From the NCBI GenBank assembly GCA_947489685.1, contig CANLEM010000001.1, positions 868,001-932,000 of the forward strand: a stretch of 64,000 bases of DNA, written 5' to 3'. The notes under the pieces are model-generated. The model had not been told where the DNA came from. It made no database searches and saw nothing but the letters and a program-made list of their open reading frames with translations. Shown piece by piece: positions 16,138 through 25,591 of this stretch. The DNA comes from an uncultured Aquimarina sp. Its GTDB lineage: Bacteria; Bacteroidota; Bacteroidia; Flavobacteriales; Flavobacteriaceae. Position 1 is the first letter of the stretch. Each line of letters opens with the position of its first letter. Both the position numbers and the translations under genes were made by a program.

Positions 16138-16932
16138 TTAGAAAATAGCTTTAAATATAAGAGCTAAAATAAGGGCAATGACAGTAACAATTGTTATAAA
16201 AATTATAAAAAACAGGTATCCCATTAAATATATGACTAGCCCTAGAAAGAAGCCTTTAACATACCTTATGCTAAATAAATGATGAAACATTTTACTATAG
16301 ACAAGAGCGGCAATAAGGATACCTAAAACAAAAATAAAACTTATATAATCAGGAAGAAAGTATATCGATATTGAAACAAGAACGCCATACAAGGTGGCTT
16401 GCCCCAATAAGAGCGTATTCATGATAAAATGCTCAGCATAGTACAACTTATATCGTTCTAAAAACAATTTGGAGCTAAGCGAAATAAATGGAATCATGAA
16501 AAAAGGAAGAAAATTCATGAATTTGGTACCTATTCCCATTCTCTCGCGCATCACAAGTTCATCGGCATCATTTTGAATTATTCCTAAATTTCGATACATC
16601 TCGACCATACCATCTACTTGTAAATCCCATACACCAAGTGTGAAAATAAAAAAGATACTTACCGCAATGCCAATTAATGCATATCTAAAAGGGTTGGAGT
16701 ACTTAACTGTATTACCGTCTAAATAGTTTTCTACAACTTCTCCTGGATTTACAAGAAGTCTATAAAATGTATAGAAATATCCTTTTTCTAGATTAAGAAC
16801 AGCCGTAAGAGCATTATTAAATAGTTTTTTTATCGTCCATCTATCGATAATTCTTTTTTGCCCACATTGATTACAAAATTCTCCTTGATACTCATGATTA
16901 CAGTTTTTGCATTGATGATTGAGTTCTGTCAT
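16138..16932 (-). CDS. DUF3667 membrane protein with N-terminal zinc ribbon
   Basis: 264 residues. The N-terminus carries a rubredoxin-like zinc ribbon, with Cys8, Cys11, Cys20 and Cys23 (CKNC and CNQCGQK). An amphipathic region follows (WTIKKLFNNALTAVLNLEKG) and then five or so membrane helices (about 87-105, 140-155, 170-190, 195-215, 225-262). This is the DUF3667 architecture typical of Bacteroidota. No function is known. The ribbon would lie in the cytoplasm if the topology starts inside. Confidence 0.85.
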   Translation of the reverse strand: MTELNHQCKNCNHEYQGEFCNQCGQKRIIDRWTIKKLFNNALTAVLNLEKGYFYTFYRLLVNPGEVVENYLDGNTVKYSNPFRYALIGIAVSIFFIFTLGVWDLQVDGMVEMYRNLGIIQNDADELVMRERMGIGTKFMNFLPFFMIPFISLSSKLFLERYKLYYAEHFIMNTLLLGQATLYGVLVSISIYFLPDYISFIFVLGILIAALVYSKMFHHLFSIRYVKGFFLGLVIYLMGYLFFIIFITIVTVIALILALIFKAIF

Positions 16933-16977
16933 AAATATTCCAAATTGATTAATCCCTACACCCTTAACTAGACTAAT

Positions 16978-18255
16978 CTATTGCTTATAGATTTTTCCCT
17001 CTTTCATAACAAAAACAATATTTTCCATCGTATCAATCTTTTGAGTAGGATCATCGTTTACGGCAACTATATCTGCTAGAAAACCTGCAGTGATTTGCCC
17101 TAATTCATTTTCCATGCCCAGTATTTTAGCGTTGGTAGTGGTAGCGCTTTGGATTGCTTCGATAGCGGGCATGCCAGCTTCTACCATAAAACCAAATTCT
17201 TTCCCATTTTGACCATGTTTAAATACTCCTGCATCAGTTCCAAATGCTATACCTACACCACGGTCATACGCTTTTTTAAAGGTATTCTGGATTTTTGGAC
17301 CAATATCCAACGCCTTAGGAACAATAATCGCAGGATAATATCCATCGATTTTTGCTTTTTCGGTCACTTCTTTCCCTGCGGTAATCGTAGGTACTAGATA
17401 AGCATCATATTGTTTCATAAGATCCATGGTTTTTTCACTCATAAGCGTACCATGCTCAATAGTTTTTACACCACCAAGAACGGCGCGCCGCATACCTTCA
17501 TCGCCATGAGCGTGGGCAGCTACATGAAAACCATAATCTTTGGCTGTTTCACAAATAGCCTTAATTTCTTCGATAGTAAATTGGGGGTTGGATCCGCTTT
17601 TCGCTACGCTTAACACTCCTCCTGTTGCGGTAATTTTAATAAGATCAGCACCGTTTTTATAACGCTGTCTTACCGCTTTTCTGGCATCTTCAACACTATT
17701 AACTACACCTTCTTTTGGTCCAGGATCTCCGATTAATGATCTTTTACCACCATTTGTAGGATCACCATGTCCACCGGTAGTTGATAATATTTTTCCGGCT
17801 GTAAACACTCTTGGTCCTACAATTTTTCCTTGCGCAATTGCTTTTCTTAATGCAATATTTACACCGCTGCCACCAAGATCACGAACTGTAGTAAAACCGG
17901 CCATGAGTGATGTTTTGGCAAATCCAACAGCATCAAAAGCCAAATCAGCTTCGTTATCTGTATATCGTTTTAAATATGCCTTTGGATTTGTTTCACCTTC
18001 GATATGCACATGCATGTCGATTAGACCGGGCATAACTGTTTTATTTTTAAGATCAATAGTAGTTTCACCCTTTTTACCAGAGATGTACCCATCTTGGATT
18101 TTAGAAATTTTATTACCAGAAACAACAATGGTTTTTTCGGTAAGTACTTTTCCAGTTTTGGTGTCTATTACCTTTCCGCATTGTAAATAGATATCTTGTG
18201 CATTCGAAAAAAACGTACAGATGAATACGAAAATAAGAATATGTAATTTTTGCAT
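16978..18255 (-). CDS. Secreted amidohydrolase (imidazolonepropionase-like / Xaa-Pro dipeptidase type)
   Basis: 425 residues. A signal peptide (about 1-20, ending FFSNAQ) targets it to the periplasm. The TIM-barrel metal site is visible: HVH at residues 82-84 in MPGLIDMHVHIEGE, then HAHGDEGMRRAV and IEHGTLM, with the conserved Asp in AFGTDAGVF. This matches the periplasmic branch of the amidohydrolase superfamily often annotated as Xaa-Pro or Xaa-Arg dipeptidase. The N-terminal and C-terminal strands form the usual small composite domain (IVAVNDDPTQKID). The exact substrate cannot be assigned. Confidence 0.92.
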   Translation of the reverse strand: MQKLHILIFVFICTFFSNAQDIYLQCGKVIDTKTGKVLTEKTIVVSGNKISKIQDGYISGKKGETTIDLKNKTVMPGLIDMHVHIEGETNPKAYLKRYTDNEADLAFDAVGFAKTSLMAGFTTVRDLGGSGVNIALRKAIAQGKIVGPRVFTAGKILSTTGGHGDPTNGGKRSLIGDPGPKEGVVNSVEDARKAVRQRYKNGADLIKITATGGVLSVAKSGSNPQFTIEEIKAICETAKDYGFHVAAHAHGDEGMRRAVLGGVKTIEHGTLMSEKTMDLMKQYDAYLVPTITAGKEVTEKAKIDGYYPAIIVPKALDIGPKIQNTFKKAYDRGVGIAFGTDAGVFKHGQNGKEFGFMVEAGMPAIEAIQSATTTNAKILGMENELGQITAGFLADIVAVNDDPTQKIDTMENIVFVMKEGKIYKQ

Positions 18256-18278
18256 GATGTGAAGAATTTGTGTGAAAC

Positions 18279-19448
18279 TTATGAATTTACAAAATCAATA
18301 ATTGTTTTAGTAATAAAATCAATCTGCTCATCATCCAATTCTGTATGCATTGGTAGAGAGATTACTTCTTTAATTAATTGATTTGTAACGGGGAAATCGG
18401 CTTCATTATAGCGATCATCCCGATATGCCTTTTGACTGTGTAGTGGTATGGGGTAATATACACCACAAGGAATCCCATTTTCATTAAGGTGTTTTACTAA
18501 TGCATCACGATCTGTACGAACTACCCTTAGTGTATATTGGTGAAATACATGACAATTACAAGTATCGCAAATCACATCCTTATGAGTATTACATGTATTT
18601 CCTGAAATCTTTGGGGTAATTATGTTTTCTATGTCTTTAAAAGCATGATTATATTTTCTGGCGGCTGCCCTTCTTGCATTATTGTACCGATCCAGATTAG
18701 GGAGTTTAGCTCTTAAAACTGCTGCTTGTATAGAGTCTAACCTAGAGTTAACACCTACAACATCATGATGATATCTTTTATACATACCGTGATTTACAAT
18801 ACCTCTAATGGTGTGAGCTAAGTCATCATCATTAGTAAAAATAGCACCACCATCTCCGTAGCATCCTAAATTTTTGGATGGGAAAAATGAAGTTGAAGCT
18901 ACATGACCAATGGTACCTGTTTTGGCAACTGTACCATTAGAAGATTTATAGTCTGCACCTATTCCTTGAGCGTTATCTTCAATTACATACAAGTTGTGTT
19001 CTTTCGCAATTTCCATGATTTCATCCATGTTTGCACTTTGCCCAAATAAATGTACGGGCACAATGGCTTTTGTTTTTGGAGTAATGGCTTTGCGAATGGC
19101 GTCTAAATCAATGTTAAAAGTATCGGGGTCAACATCAACCAAAACAGGAGTGAGTTGCAATAAAGCTATAACCTCTACCGTGGCAGCAAAAGTAAAATCG
19201 GCGGTAATTACTTCGTCACCGGGTTTTAAACCCAATCCCATCATTGCTATCTGTAGTGCATCTGTACCATTTGCGCAAGGGATTACATGTTTTACGTTTA
19301 AATAATCTTCTAATTCTTTTTGAAAACTATGAACCTCTGGGCCATTTATAAAAGCTGTTGAATCTATAACATTAAGGACAGATGAATCTACTTGTTCTTT
19401 AATTTGCTCATATTGACCCTTAAGATCAACCATTTGTATTTTCTTCAT
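18279..19448 (-). CDS. DegT/DnrJ/EryC1 sugar aminotransferase with cysteine-rich insertion
   Basis: 389 residues from the ATG at 19448. A longer frame (to 19481) would begin upstream of the apparent -10-type box, so the shorter start is preferred. PLP-dependent aminotransferase acting on nucleotide-linked keto-sugars for surface polysaccharides. Seen: MVDLKGQYEQI, IPCANGTDALQIAM, VIEDNAQGIGA and the Schiff-base lysine Lys192 in FFPSKNLGCYGDGG. Odd: residues 286-300 carry four cysteines (Cys286, 294, 297, 299) and histidines just before the usual FHQYTLRV, which looks like a metal-binding loop. It stands alone; no other sugar-pathway gene adjoins it. Confidence 0.92.
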   Translation of the reverse strand: MKKIQMVDLKGQYEQIKEQVDSSVLNVIDSTAFINGPEVHSFQKELEDYLNVKHVIPCANGTDALQIAMMGLGLKPGDEVITADFTFAATVEVIALLQLTPVLVDVDPDTFNIDLDAIRKAITPKTKAIVPVHLFGQSANMDEIMEIAKEHNLYVIEDNAQGIGADYKSSNGTVAKTGTIGHVASTSFFPSKNLGCYGDGGAIFTNDDDLAHTIRGIVNHGMYKRYHHDVVGVNSRLDSIQAAVLRAKLPNLDRYNNARRAAARKYNHAFKDIENIITPKISGNTCNTHKDVICDTCNCHVFHQYTLRVVRTDRDALVKHLNENGIPCGVYYPIPLHSQKAYRDDRYNEADFPVTNQLIKEVISLPMHTELDDEQIDFITKTIIDFVNS

Positions 19449-19470
19449 GTATGTGTGTATTGTAACCTCA

Positions 19471-19501
19471 CGAAAGTACAAAATAATGACACTATCGCCA
19501 A
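19471..19501 (-). promoter_or_regulatory. Promoter of the DegT aminotransferase gene
   Basis: On the minus strand TTG (19501-19499) is followed after 20 bases by TACTTTCG (19478-19471), one mismatch from TAnnTTTG. It lies 22 bases upstream of the ATG at 19448 and inside the longer reading frame, supporting the shorter start. Confidence 0.45.
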
Positions 19502-19570
19502 TGCAATATTTAGTTTTGATAAATTTTGTTATTAAAAACTGGTTTGCTTTAAAAGAGCAATGAACTTTTA

Positions 19571-21379
19571 CTATTTTTTCATAAACTTTATAGTTTTAGA
19601 ATTATTTGCTTTAAGTAAATATATACCGGGGCTAATTGATTGAAGATAGGATGAGATATCGTATCGACTGCTTAGCATTGTTTTGATCTTGAAATTTTTA
19701 ATACGTTTCCCTGTAATATCATATATGGTGATCGCAAGATCATTATCGAATACCTTATGGTCAAAAATAATAGTCGCTTTATCCTTAACAGAGTTAGGGA
19801 CTATTTTAATTGGGTTTTCTAGAACGGGATTAATATTTGATCGCTCTACAGAAGATAAACCATTTTTTATGTCACCCACTACAAATCCTGAAATGATACT
19901 TCTTCTGAAATTATCTTTATGTTCAGAGTTTAAAAACAAACTATATACCCCTTCTTCTAAATTTGATGTATTGAAATAAAAACCATCCTCTTTTTTGTCA
20001 AACATAACTACTTTGGTTTCGTTTTGAGCTGGTGTTCCATCAATTTTTGAAGTTTTTATAAGTACTGCTCTTACTTCAGTGTTATGCATTAGTTTTTCAT
20101 TTGTAGGATACCTTTCAGTATATACATCTACTTTTAAGAGCGGATGATTACCGTTAGGAATTTGTTCTAATGACATTTTTATATTGCTTTTCTGCCTTAT
20201 GAAAGCGGCGAATTTTGTGTTACTTTTTAGTGCAATATTATTTTCAGAAATAGGAATAACTGTTTTATGATTTTCAATAGAGCTTTCATCGATATGTATA
20301 CTGTTTTGATTTTTGTCTAAGGCATGAAAAGTAGCATAAGGATTTTCATGAAGTATTTCGGCAACGGCATATGTTGAGTTTTTGTCTAATTGAACTAGGT
20401 CATATTGATTTTCTGAATGAAGAATATAATAATTGCTTACTATCTTAGAAGTTGTATGCTCATATGTAGTTGAGGATGTGTTGTTTTTATAAGCTCGATT
20501 CTCGATATATGGCTTAATGTATGGCCAACTAAATTTCCCAAGTGAGACGTCTAAATGATCAAAAATAGCTCTTGAATCATTTTTTCTAAAAACATATTCT
20601 GCACCGGGTCTTAGTGTACTTTTATATGGGGCAACTCCATCATTAGCACCTTGTACAGGTAGCAAAATTCCACCGGTAACCAAAAAAGCCGGTGCTGCAA
20701 TGGTAGATCCTTTATAAAAACCTGAAGCCCCAAGTACCACAAATTTTTCGGGTTGATTATTAGGGTGATTATCCAAAATGGGGCGTACAACATCTCTACA
20801 GTAATAAGTGGTCGATGTTCTTGCTCCTTCATTTAGACCAGTTAATTTCCATGCCCAGTTGAACCATGGCATTTGTGATATATCGGCAAGATACGTTCCC
20901 CAAAAGGGAGTACCCAAAGCAAAAGCTCTGGTTACTTTGTTATTTTTATTGTATTGAAACATGGCAGCTTCAGAAGCTTTCCCGCCATTACTGTGTGCAA
21001 CCAGATATATTTGTTCGACGTTATACTTTTCTGTAATAATATCGATAGATTCTGCCAACAATTCACCGTTGACCCAAATCCCTTTTCCTCTCGTGGTAGC
21101 TACAAAAACAGCTTGATATCCTTCGTTATATGTATCTTGATAGAACGAATTATCGAATAAAAATTGGCTTTGATTAAGATCGATATACCCGTGGTTAAAT
21201 ACAATAACTTTTCCATTATAATTAGGAGGTGTTACGCCATAGTGGATAGTGGATTTTACCAATGGACCAATAAAAAAAGGGCTTAATTTATCTGGCTTAG
21301 GAAGCTGAACTTCTAAGAAGCTTTGAGAAAACAAAAGTGCACATGAAAATAATGCAATTAAAGTAGTTTTTAATTTCAT
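19571..21379 (-). CDS. Secreted alpha/beta hydrolase with type IX secretion sorting domain
   Basis: 602 residues. Signal peptide about 1-18 (ALLFSQS). An alpha/beta-hydrolase/lipase domain covers about 55-290, with the nucleophile elbow Ser130 in LVAHSNGG and an earlier oxyanion region VIVFNHGYID. A beta-rich middle (about 300-510) follows. The last about 80 residues form a Por-secretion (type A) C-terminal domain: IKIVPNSVKDKATIIF, then ITIYDITGKRIKNF and GIYLLKANNSKTIKFMKK. The product is expected to cross the outer membrane through the type IX system and be surface-attached or released. Substrate (ester or lipid) is unknown. Confidence 0.88.
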   Translation of the reverse strand: MKLKTTLIALFSCALLFSQSFLEVQLPKPDKLSPFFIGPLVKSTIHYGVTPPNYNGKVIVFNHGYIDLNQSQFLFDNSFYQDTYNEGYQAVFVATTRGKGIWVNGELLAESIDIITEKYNVEQIYLVAHSNGGKASEAAMFQYNKNNKVTRAFALGTPFWGTYLADISQMPWFNWAWKLTGLNEGARTSTTYYCRDVVRPILDNHPNNQPEKFVVLGASGFYKGSTIAAPAFLVTGGILLPVQGANDGVAPYKSTLRPGAEYVFRKNDSRAIFDHLDVSLGKFSWPYIKPYIENRAYKNNTSSTTYEHTTSKIVSNYYILHSENQYDLVQLDKNSTYAVAEILHENPYATFHALDKNQNSIHIDESSIENHKTVIPISENNIALKSNTKFAAFIRQKSNIKMSLEQIPNGNHPLLKVDVYTERYPTNEKLMHNTEVRAVLIKTSKIDGTPAQNETKVVMFDKKEDGFYFNTSNLEEGVYSLFLNSEHKDNFRRSIISGFVVGDIKNGLSSVERSNINPVLENPIKIVPNSVKDKATIIFDHKVFDNDLAITIYDITGKRIKNFKIKTMLSSRYDISSYLQSISPGIYLLKANNSKTIKFMKK

Positions 21380-21405
21380 AAGTAGTGAGTTTGTGTGTTA
21401 TTAGT

Positions 21406-21430
21406 TGTTAAAATAATAATTATTTAACAA
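21406..21430. repeat. AT-rich imperfect palindrome upstream of the secreted hydrolase
   Basis: The arms TTGTTAAAATAAT and ATTATTTAACAA face each other with one unpaired A, about 26 bases upstream of the leftward hydrolase start, in the divergent region shared with waaA. The pure A/T content lowers its significance. Confidence 0.3.
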
Positions 21431-21565
21431 AAAATATAAGAATAATTTGTTTTAAGTGAGTTTTGTTTAGGTTATTGATATAATAAAAAACAACTTCTTT
21501 TACCGCTTAAAGTGACGTTTTATAGTAAAAGAGCTGTATTTTAGCATTTCATAAAATCATTATTC

Positions 21566-22816
21566 TTGAGCATTTTATATAACATCCTCATAACTATATT
21601 TAGCAAATTACTTCCTGTTGCGGGTCTGTTTACTCCAAAACTTAAGTTATTTGTTAATGGCCGAAAGAATGTTTTTAAAATAATAGAAGATAAAATAACT
21701 ACCTCAGATAGAGTTTTATGGTTTCATTGTGCTTCTTTGGGAGAGTATGAGCAAGGAGTACCGGTGATGGAGGAATTGAAAAAAAAATATCCTAATCATA
21801 AACTAGTAATTACTTTTTTTTCACCATCGGGATATGAAGCTAAGAAAAATAGTACATTGGCAGATTTGATTATTTATCTTCCTATAGACACAAAGGCGAA
21901 TGCTAAGAAATTTATCCGATTGCTTAATCCTGAGTTAGCAGTCTTTGTAAAGTATGAATTTTGGCCTAATTATCTTGAAGTTTTAAAAAATAATAAGATT
22001 CCGACCGTTTTTATATCAACGACTTTTCGAGAGGATCAAGCTTTTTTTAAGTGGTATGGCGGTTTTATGCGTAAATCATTGCACGCAATAGATCATTTTT
22101 TTGTGCAAGACTCTATTTCAAAAACACTTATAGAAAAACAAGGTTTTAAGAATGTGACGCTAAGTGGTGATACACGATTTGATCGAGTGAGTCATCAAAT
22201 TGAAATGGATAACCACGTTGATTTTATTTCTGAATTTGTTAATGAAAGGATCTGTATTGTGATTGGTAGTTCTTGGCCAGAGGATGAAGAGATTTTTGTT
22301 GATTTTGTGAATAAGGCTTCGGATAAGGTATGTTTTATCATTGCGCCACACGAAATAAAGGATAGTAAGACTAGTTCGCTACAACAAAAAATTAAAAGAA
22401 ATACAGTAGTATACTCCCAAAAAAAGGATGTAAAACTTAAGGATCAGGATGTTTTTATAATGAATACTATCGGATACCTCTCTCGTGTATATAGTTATGG
22501 TGATATTGCCTATGTTGGTGGCGCCATGGGAACCGGAGGATTGCATAATATACTAGAGCCGGCTACTTTTGGTATTCCGATAATTATAGGGAAGAATTTT
22601 GAAAATTTTAGAGAAGCAAAACAACTGCAAAAATTAGCAGGATTATATTCAATATCTACAGCCGAAGAGTTTTCTGTACTAATGAATAAGCTGGTGAAGG
22701 ATAAAAGATTTAGAGAAAAAACCGGAATGATAGCTGGGCATTTTATAAATAGTAATACTGGTGCTACTGTAATGATTGTAGATTATTTACAATCTAAAAT
22801 AGATACGATTCCTTAA
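21566..22816 (+). CDS. waaA: 3-deoxy-D-manno-octulosonic acid (Kdo) transferase
   Basis: 416 residues from a TTG at 21566; no in-frame ATG exists near the start, and the first residues (MSILYNILITIFSKLLPVAGLF) are the expected membrane anchor. It adds Kdo to lipid IVA on the inner leaflet of the inner membrane. Seen: the N-terminal glycosyltransferase domain with WFHCASLGEYEQGVPVMEEL and ITFFSPSGYEAKK, then the nucleotide-binding half with IGSSWPEDE, YVGGAMGTGGLHNILEPATF and FENFREA. Full length, no frame problem. It is divergent from the secreted hydrolase. Confidence 0.94.
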   Translation: MSILYNILITIFSKLLPVAGLFTPKLKLFVNGRKNVFKIIEDKITTSDRVLWFHCASLGEYEQGVPVMEELKKKYPNHKLVITFFSPSGYEAKKNSTLADLIIYLPIDTKANAKKFIRLLNPELAVFVKYEFWPNYLEVLKNNKIPTVFISTTFREDQAFFKWYGGFMRKSLHAIDHFFVQDSISKTLIEKQGFKNVTLSGDTRFDRVSHQIEMDNHVDFISEFVNERICIVIGSSWPEDEEIFVDFVNKASDKVCFIIAPHEIKDSKTSSLQQKIKRNTVVYSQKKDVKLKDQDVFIMNTIGYLSRVYSYGDIAYVGGAMGTGGLHNILEPATFGIPIIIGKNFENFREAKQLQKLAGLYSISTAEEFSVLMNKLVKDKRFREKTGMIAGHFINSNTGATVMIVDYLQSKIDTIP

Positions 22817-22824
22817 TAGTTGAT

Positions 22825-22858
22825 CTATTCTGCGCTCACTTTACGAATAGTGTTTTTT
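22825..22858 (+). terminator. Weak terminator after waaA
   Basis: A short stem CTATTC (22825-22830) / GAATAG (22845-22850), with an alternative CACT/AGTG inside it, precedes six T (22853-22858). It lies in the 60-base gap before the convergent DUF2461 gene. Confidence 0.35.
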
Positions 22859-22876
22859 GAATATTGCTTAAAAAAA

Positions 22877-23533
22877 CTATACTGTTACTGCTTGTCTTAG
22901 ATATCTTCTAAAAGGAAGCATTTCTTTGTAGATTTCAATAATCTTATCTACAAAATCATCTTTGAGAATATCTTCTTTTTTTAAATCATAAGTAACTGCA
23001 AACGTACGATAACGAAGTAAATCTATATGTTCATGATCTTTGCTATACCCTTTGGGGGCAGATTTGAGCATATCATCTTGTGCATATAGACTCCCAAAAG
23101 TATTTTTAAAGCTTTTTTTGTTTATGATTTTAACAAGCTCTTCGCCATTATAATCTATGGCTTCTCTAATACTTTGTAATGTTTTATTTTCTGGTCTCCA
23201 ATACCCACCTGCCAATGCACCTTTAGAGATGCCAATTTCGATATAAAAGTCTCCCTGTTTAGTGAGTTGATCCAGTCCTGCTCCCAAATGATCTTTATAT
23301 ATTGGTTTATTGGGATGAAAAAGAAGGTTGTTATTAATACGGTTAATGCCTTTTTTACCTGGTGTTGGATAATAATCAGAATCAATTTGTGCTATTCGTG
23401 TATCTAACTCATCCAACCATAGTACGAAAGAACTTCTTAAGTTTTGATAACGCTTTCTGTTAGCGTCCATCCATTCTTTATGATTATTGTCTTGTAACTC
23501 TTCAAGAAATTGAAATAAAGCATTAAAATCCAT
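22877..23533 (-). CDS. DUF2461 family protein
   Basis: 218 residues spanning the whole DUF2461 (TIGR02453) domain. Seen: the opening LFQFLEELQDNNHKEWMDAN, the internal INRINNNLLFHPNKPIYKDH, GGYWRPENKTLQSIREAID and the ending FVDKIIEIYKEMLPFRRYLR. The family is widespread in bacteria and fungi; its function is not known. It has no signal peptide or membrane segment. A monocistronic gene, convergent with waaA. Confidence 0.88.
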   Translation of the reverse strand: MDFNALFQFLEELQDNNHKEWMDANRKRYQNLRSSFVLWLDELDTRIAQIDSDYYPTPGKKGINRINNNLLFHPNKPIYKDHLGAGLDQLTKQGDFYIEIGISKGALAGGYWRPENKTLQSIREAIDYNGEELVKIINKKSFKNTFGSLYAQDDMLKSAPKGYSKDHEHIDLLRYRTFAVTYDLKKEDILKDDFVDKIIEIYKEMLPFRRYLRQAVTV

Positions 23534-23630
23534 TCTGATAAAGTGTAATAGTATAAATACAGCTTGCTAAGGTAAAAGAAATGACGAATTAAAAATAATA
23601 AGAATGAATTTGATTATCCTTAATATGTTT

Positions 23631-24308
23631 TTATACAACGCCAAAATATAATGCTACCATGCTAATCGTATCGATAGATCCATGTACAATTATGTTTAAC
23701 CATAGATTCTTTTTTCCGTTTAAAATGTAGATTATACCTAGAAAGAAACCCGCAAGTCCGGTTTGAATTATACCTATCATCCCTTGATAATAATGGATAC
23801 AACCAAATAGCAACGAGGTGATTATCAAACTTAGCACCCAGGAAGTTTTTTTATTACCAAATAGTATAGCCAGATTTTTTAAGATATACCCCCTCCAGAT
23901 CAATTCTTCTGCAAATCCAGCAGTCACCCAAGAACTAATAATAGCAACAAACAACATAAATTCATTCCCTCTGATTGAATTAAATCGGCTTAGGTCTTTG
24001 ACTTGGCTAGGAGCTAATTGTGATAGTAATGGATTAATAATAGTAAAAAAGAGTAAAATGATAATGGTAAGGGTAATACCAAATGCGATAGTTTTTGTCC
24101 ATGATTTAGGGGCGTTCAACCCTAGTTCGTGCCTAGAGCTACGCATTAACCAATGAATGATAAGTACCAATAGTATTGATAGTATAAAACCTAATTGACC
24201 CAAAGCTGTTAAACCTATAAAAAAAAGGATTAAAGCCCCAGTAATTAAAGGTTGGTTTCTTAATTGATAACGTATTTCATCCCTTGAAAATAATTTGTTT
24301 TGATCCAT
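23631..24308 (-). CDS. CPBP-family intramembrane metalloprotease
   Basis: 225 residues from the ATG at 24308; an earlier in-frame ATG at 24380 would add a 24-residue unconserved tail lying almost against the upstream gene's stop. About six to seven membrane helices are visible. The CPBP (Abi/Rce1-like) signature is AGFAEELIWRGYIL, giving the paired glutamates and arginine, followed by FGCIHYYQGMIG and NIIVHGSIDTISM for the two histidine motifs. These enzymes process membrane peptides or play accessory roles; the target is unknown. It follows an AraC membrane regulator on the same strand by 75 bases, which may control it. Confidence 0.88.
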   Translation of the reverse strand: MDQNKLFSRDEIRYQLRNQPLITGALILFFIGLTALGQLGFILSILLVLIIHWLMRSSRHELGLNAPKSWTKTIAFGITLTIIILLFFTIINPLLSQLAPSQVKDLSRFNSIRGNEFMLFVAIISSWVTAGFAEELIWRGYILKNLAILFGNKKTSWVLSLIITSLLFGCIHYYQGMIGIIQTGLAGFFLGIIYILNGKKNLWLNIIVHGSIDTISMVALYFGVV

Positions 24309-24383
24309 AATATTAAAATTTATGGGAGTAAGATCAATAAAAAGAAAATGAAAATCGACCTTGCGGATAGGTACGTACAACCA

Positions 24384-25499
24384 TTAAGAAATACTATTGG
24401 ATTTTCTGAACTGAGAAGGCGTCATGCCATAATGTTTTTTAAATAATTCATTAAAAACGGACTTTGATTTAAAGCCAGAATCATTTGCAATAGCCAGAAT
24501 AGTATAATGATTAGAGGTTTTTTTTTGAAGAATAGTTTTAGCTTCTTTTATTCTAAACTCATTTACGAAAGCGTAAAAATTCTGATTTGTTTGTTGATTA
24601 ATTATTTGAGACAAATGATTTGAAGATATACCCATCTCTGACGCCAATGTGTTTCGATTAAGATCTGGGTCCAAGTATGGTTTATTATTCTCCATATGAT
24701 CGGTTAGAATTTTGAAATATTTCTCAGAAGCCCCTTTGTTTAAACCTGTTTTTTGATATTTTGTTAAAGGATTTTTTTGATTCTCGATATTGGAAGAGAA
24801 TATATAGGTGTGCTTAATTCCTAAATACCCAAGAGTAGCTTGAAATATACATATGTTAATAATACTAATTTTGCTAAAAAATGTAGTAGACAAAAAATCA
24901 GTCGATAGATAAAAAAAGTAAATAACAAAATTTATACCTATTACAAGACAAGCGCCGATGATTATCTTTTCTAACCAAAAGGAATTTACCACCTCGGTTT
25001 TTGAATGTTTTTTGGAGATCTTTTGATTATATTTCTTTAATGAAATAATTAACCAGGGAAAATATATAAAGAATTGTATTAAAACCAGTAAATCAACAAA
25101 TGAGTATACTTTTTTGCCAGAAAACCTCTCTAAAAATAGGGTTAGTTTTTCATCTCCAGTAATAAAATAAAACGAGAATAAAAGTCCAATATTCACCAAT
25201 AAAAAAGGTAATAGATGAATTATATAATTACGATAATTTTGTTTTTTGCTTAGGATAGAAAAGGAGTAAAAGAAAATAAAAGGAATATAAAGTAACGTAA
25301 ACGAAGTATCGGTTCCTATAAAATGAGGGTAAGTGTATATTATGTTAGAGTGCCTAATATATAATAGTGAAAAATGAAGAACCAAAAGAATTTGCCAAGC
25401 TCCGAATATTTTATCGCTAGGAGATAGTGTTTTTTTGCTAAATATAAGTAGTGCTAATAAAGAGCTAATTGCTATACCGATAAAAAAGAAAACCTCCAT
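24384..25499 (-). CDS. AraC-family regulator with N-terminal membrane domain (second copy of this layout)
   Basis: 371 residues. Residues 1-235 hold about seven membrane helices (FFIGIAISSLLALLIFS at the start). Residues about 270-367 hold the AraC DNA-binding domain with NRNTLASEMGISSNHLSQII and the second helix-turn-helix ending SVFNELFKKHYGMTPSQF. It has the same layout and linker (YQKTGL) as the protein at 8942-10054, so the two are distant paralogues. It lies directly upstream of the CPBP protease and is likely to share or control its transcript (inference). The signal sensed by the membrane part is unknown. Confidence 0.88.
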   Translation of the reverse strand: MEVFFFIGIAISSLLALLIFSKKTLSPSDKIFGAWQILLVLHFSLLYIRHSNIIYTYPHFIGTDTSFTLLYIPFIFFYSFSILSKKQNYRNYIIHLLPFLLVNIGLLFSFYFITGDEKLTLFLERFSGKKVYSFVDLLVLIQFFIYFPWLIISLKKYNQKISKKHSKTEVVNSFWLEKIIIGACLVIGINFVIYFFYLSTDFLSTTFFSKISIINICIFQATLGYLGIKHTYIFSSNIENQKNPLTKYQKTGLNKGASEKYFKILTDHMENNKPYLDPDLNRNTLASEMGISSNHLSQIINQQTNQNFYAFVNEFRIKEAKTILQKKTSNHYTILAIANDSGFKSKSVFNELFKKHYGMTPSQFRKSNSIS

Positions 25500-25591
25500 C
25501 GAGTTGAATTGTAATACAATTTATGGAATACAATATAGGTTTTTTAAAGAAGTGTTCCTTTTAAATTGTAGCGTATTACTTAGCTTCGGTT

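Noticed and set aside
19449-19481. Longer start for the DegT aminotransferase
   Set aside because: The promoter box lies inside this stretch and the added residues are not conserved in the family.
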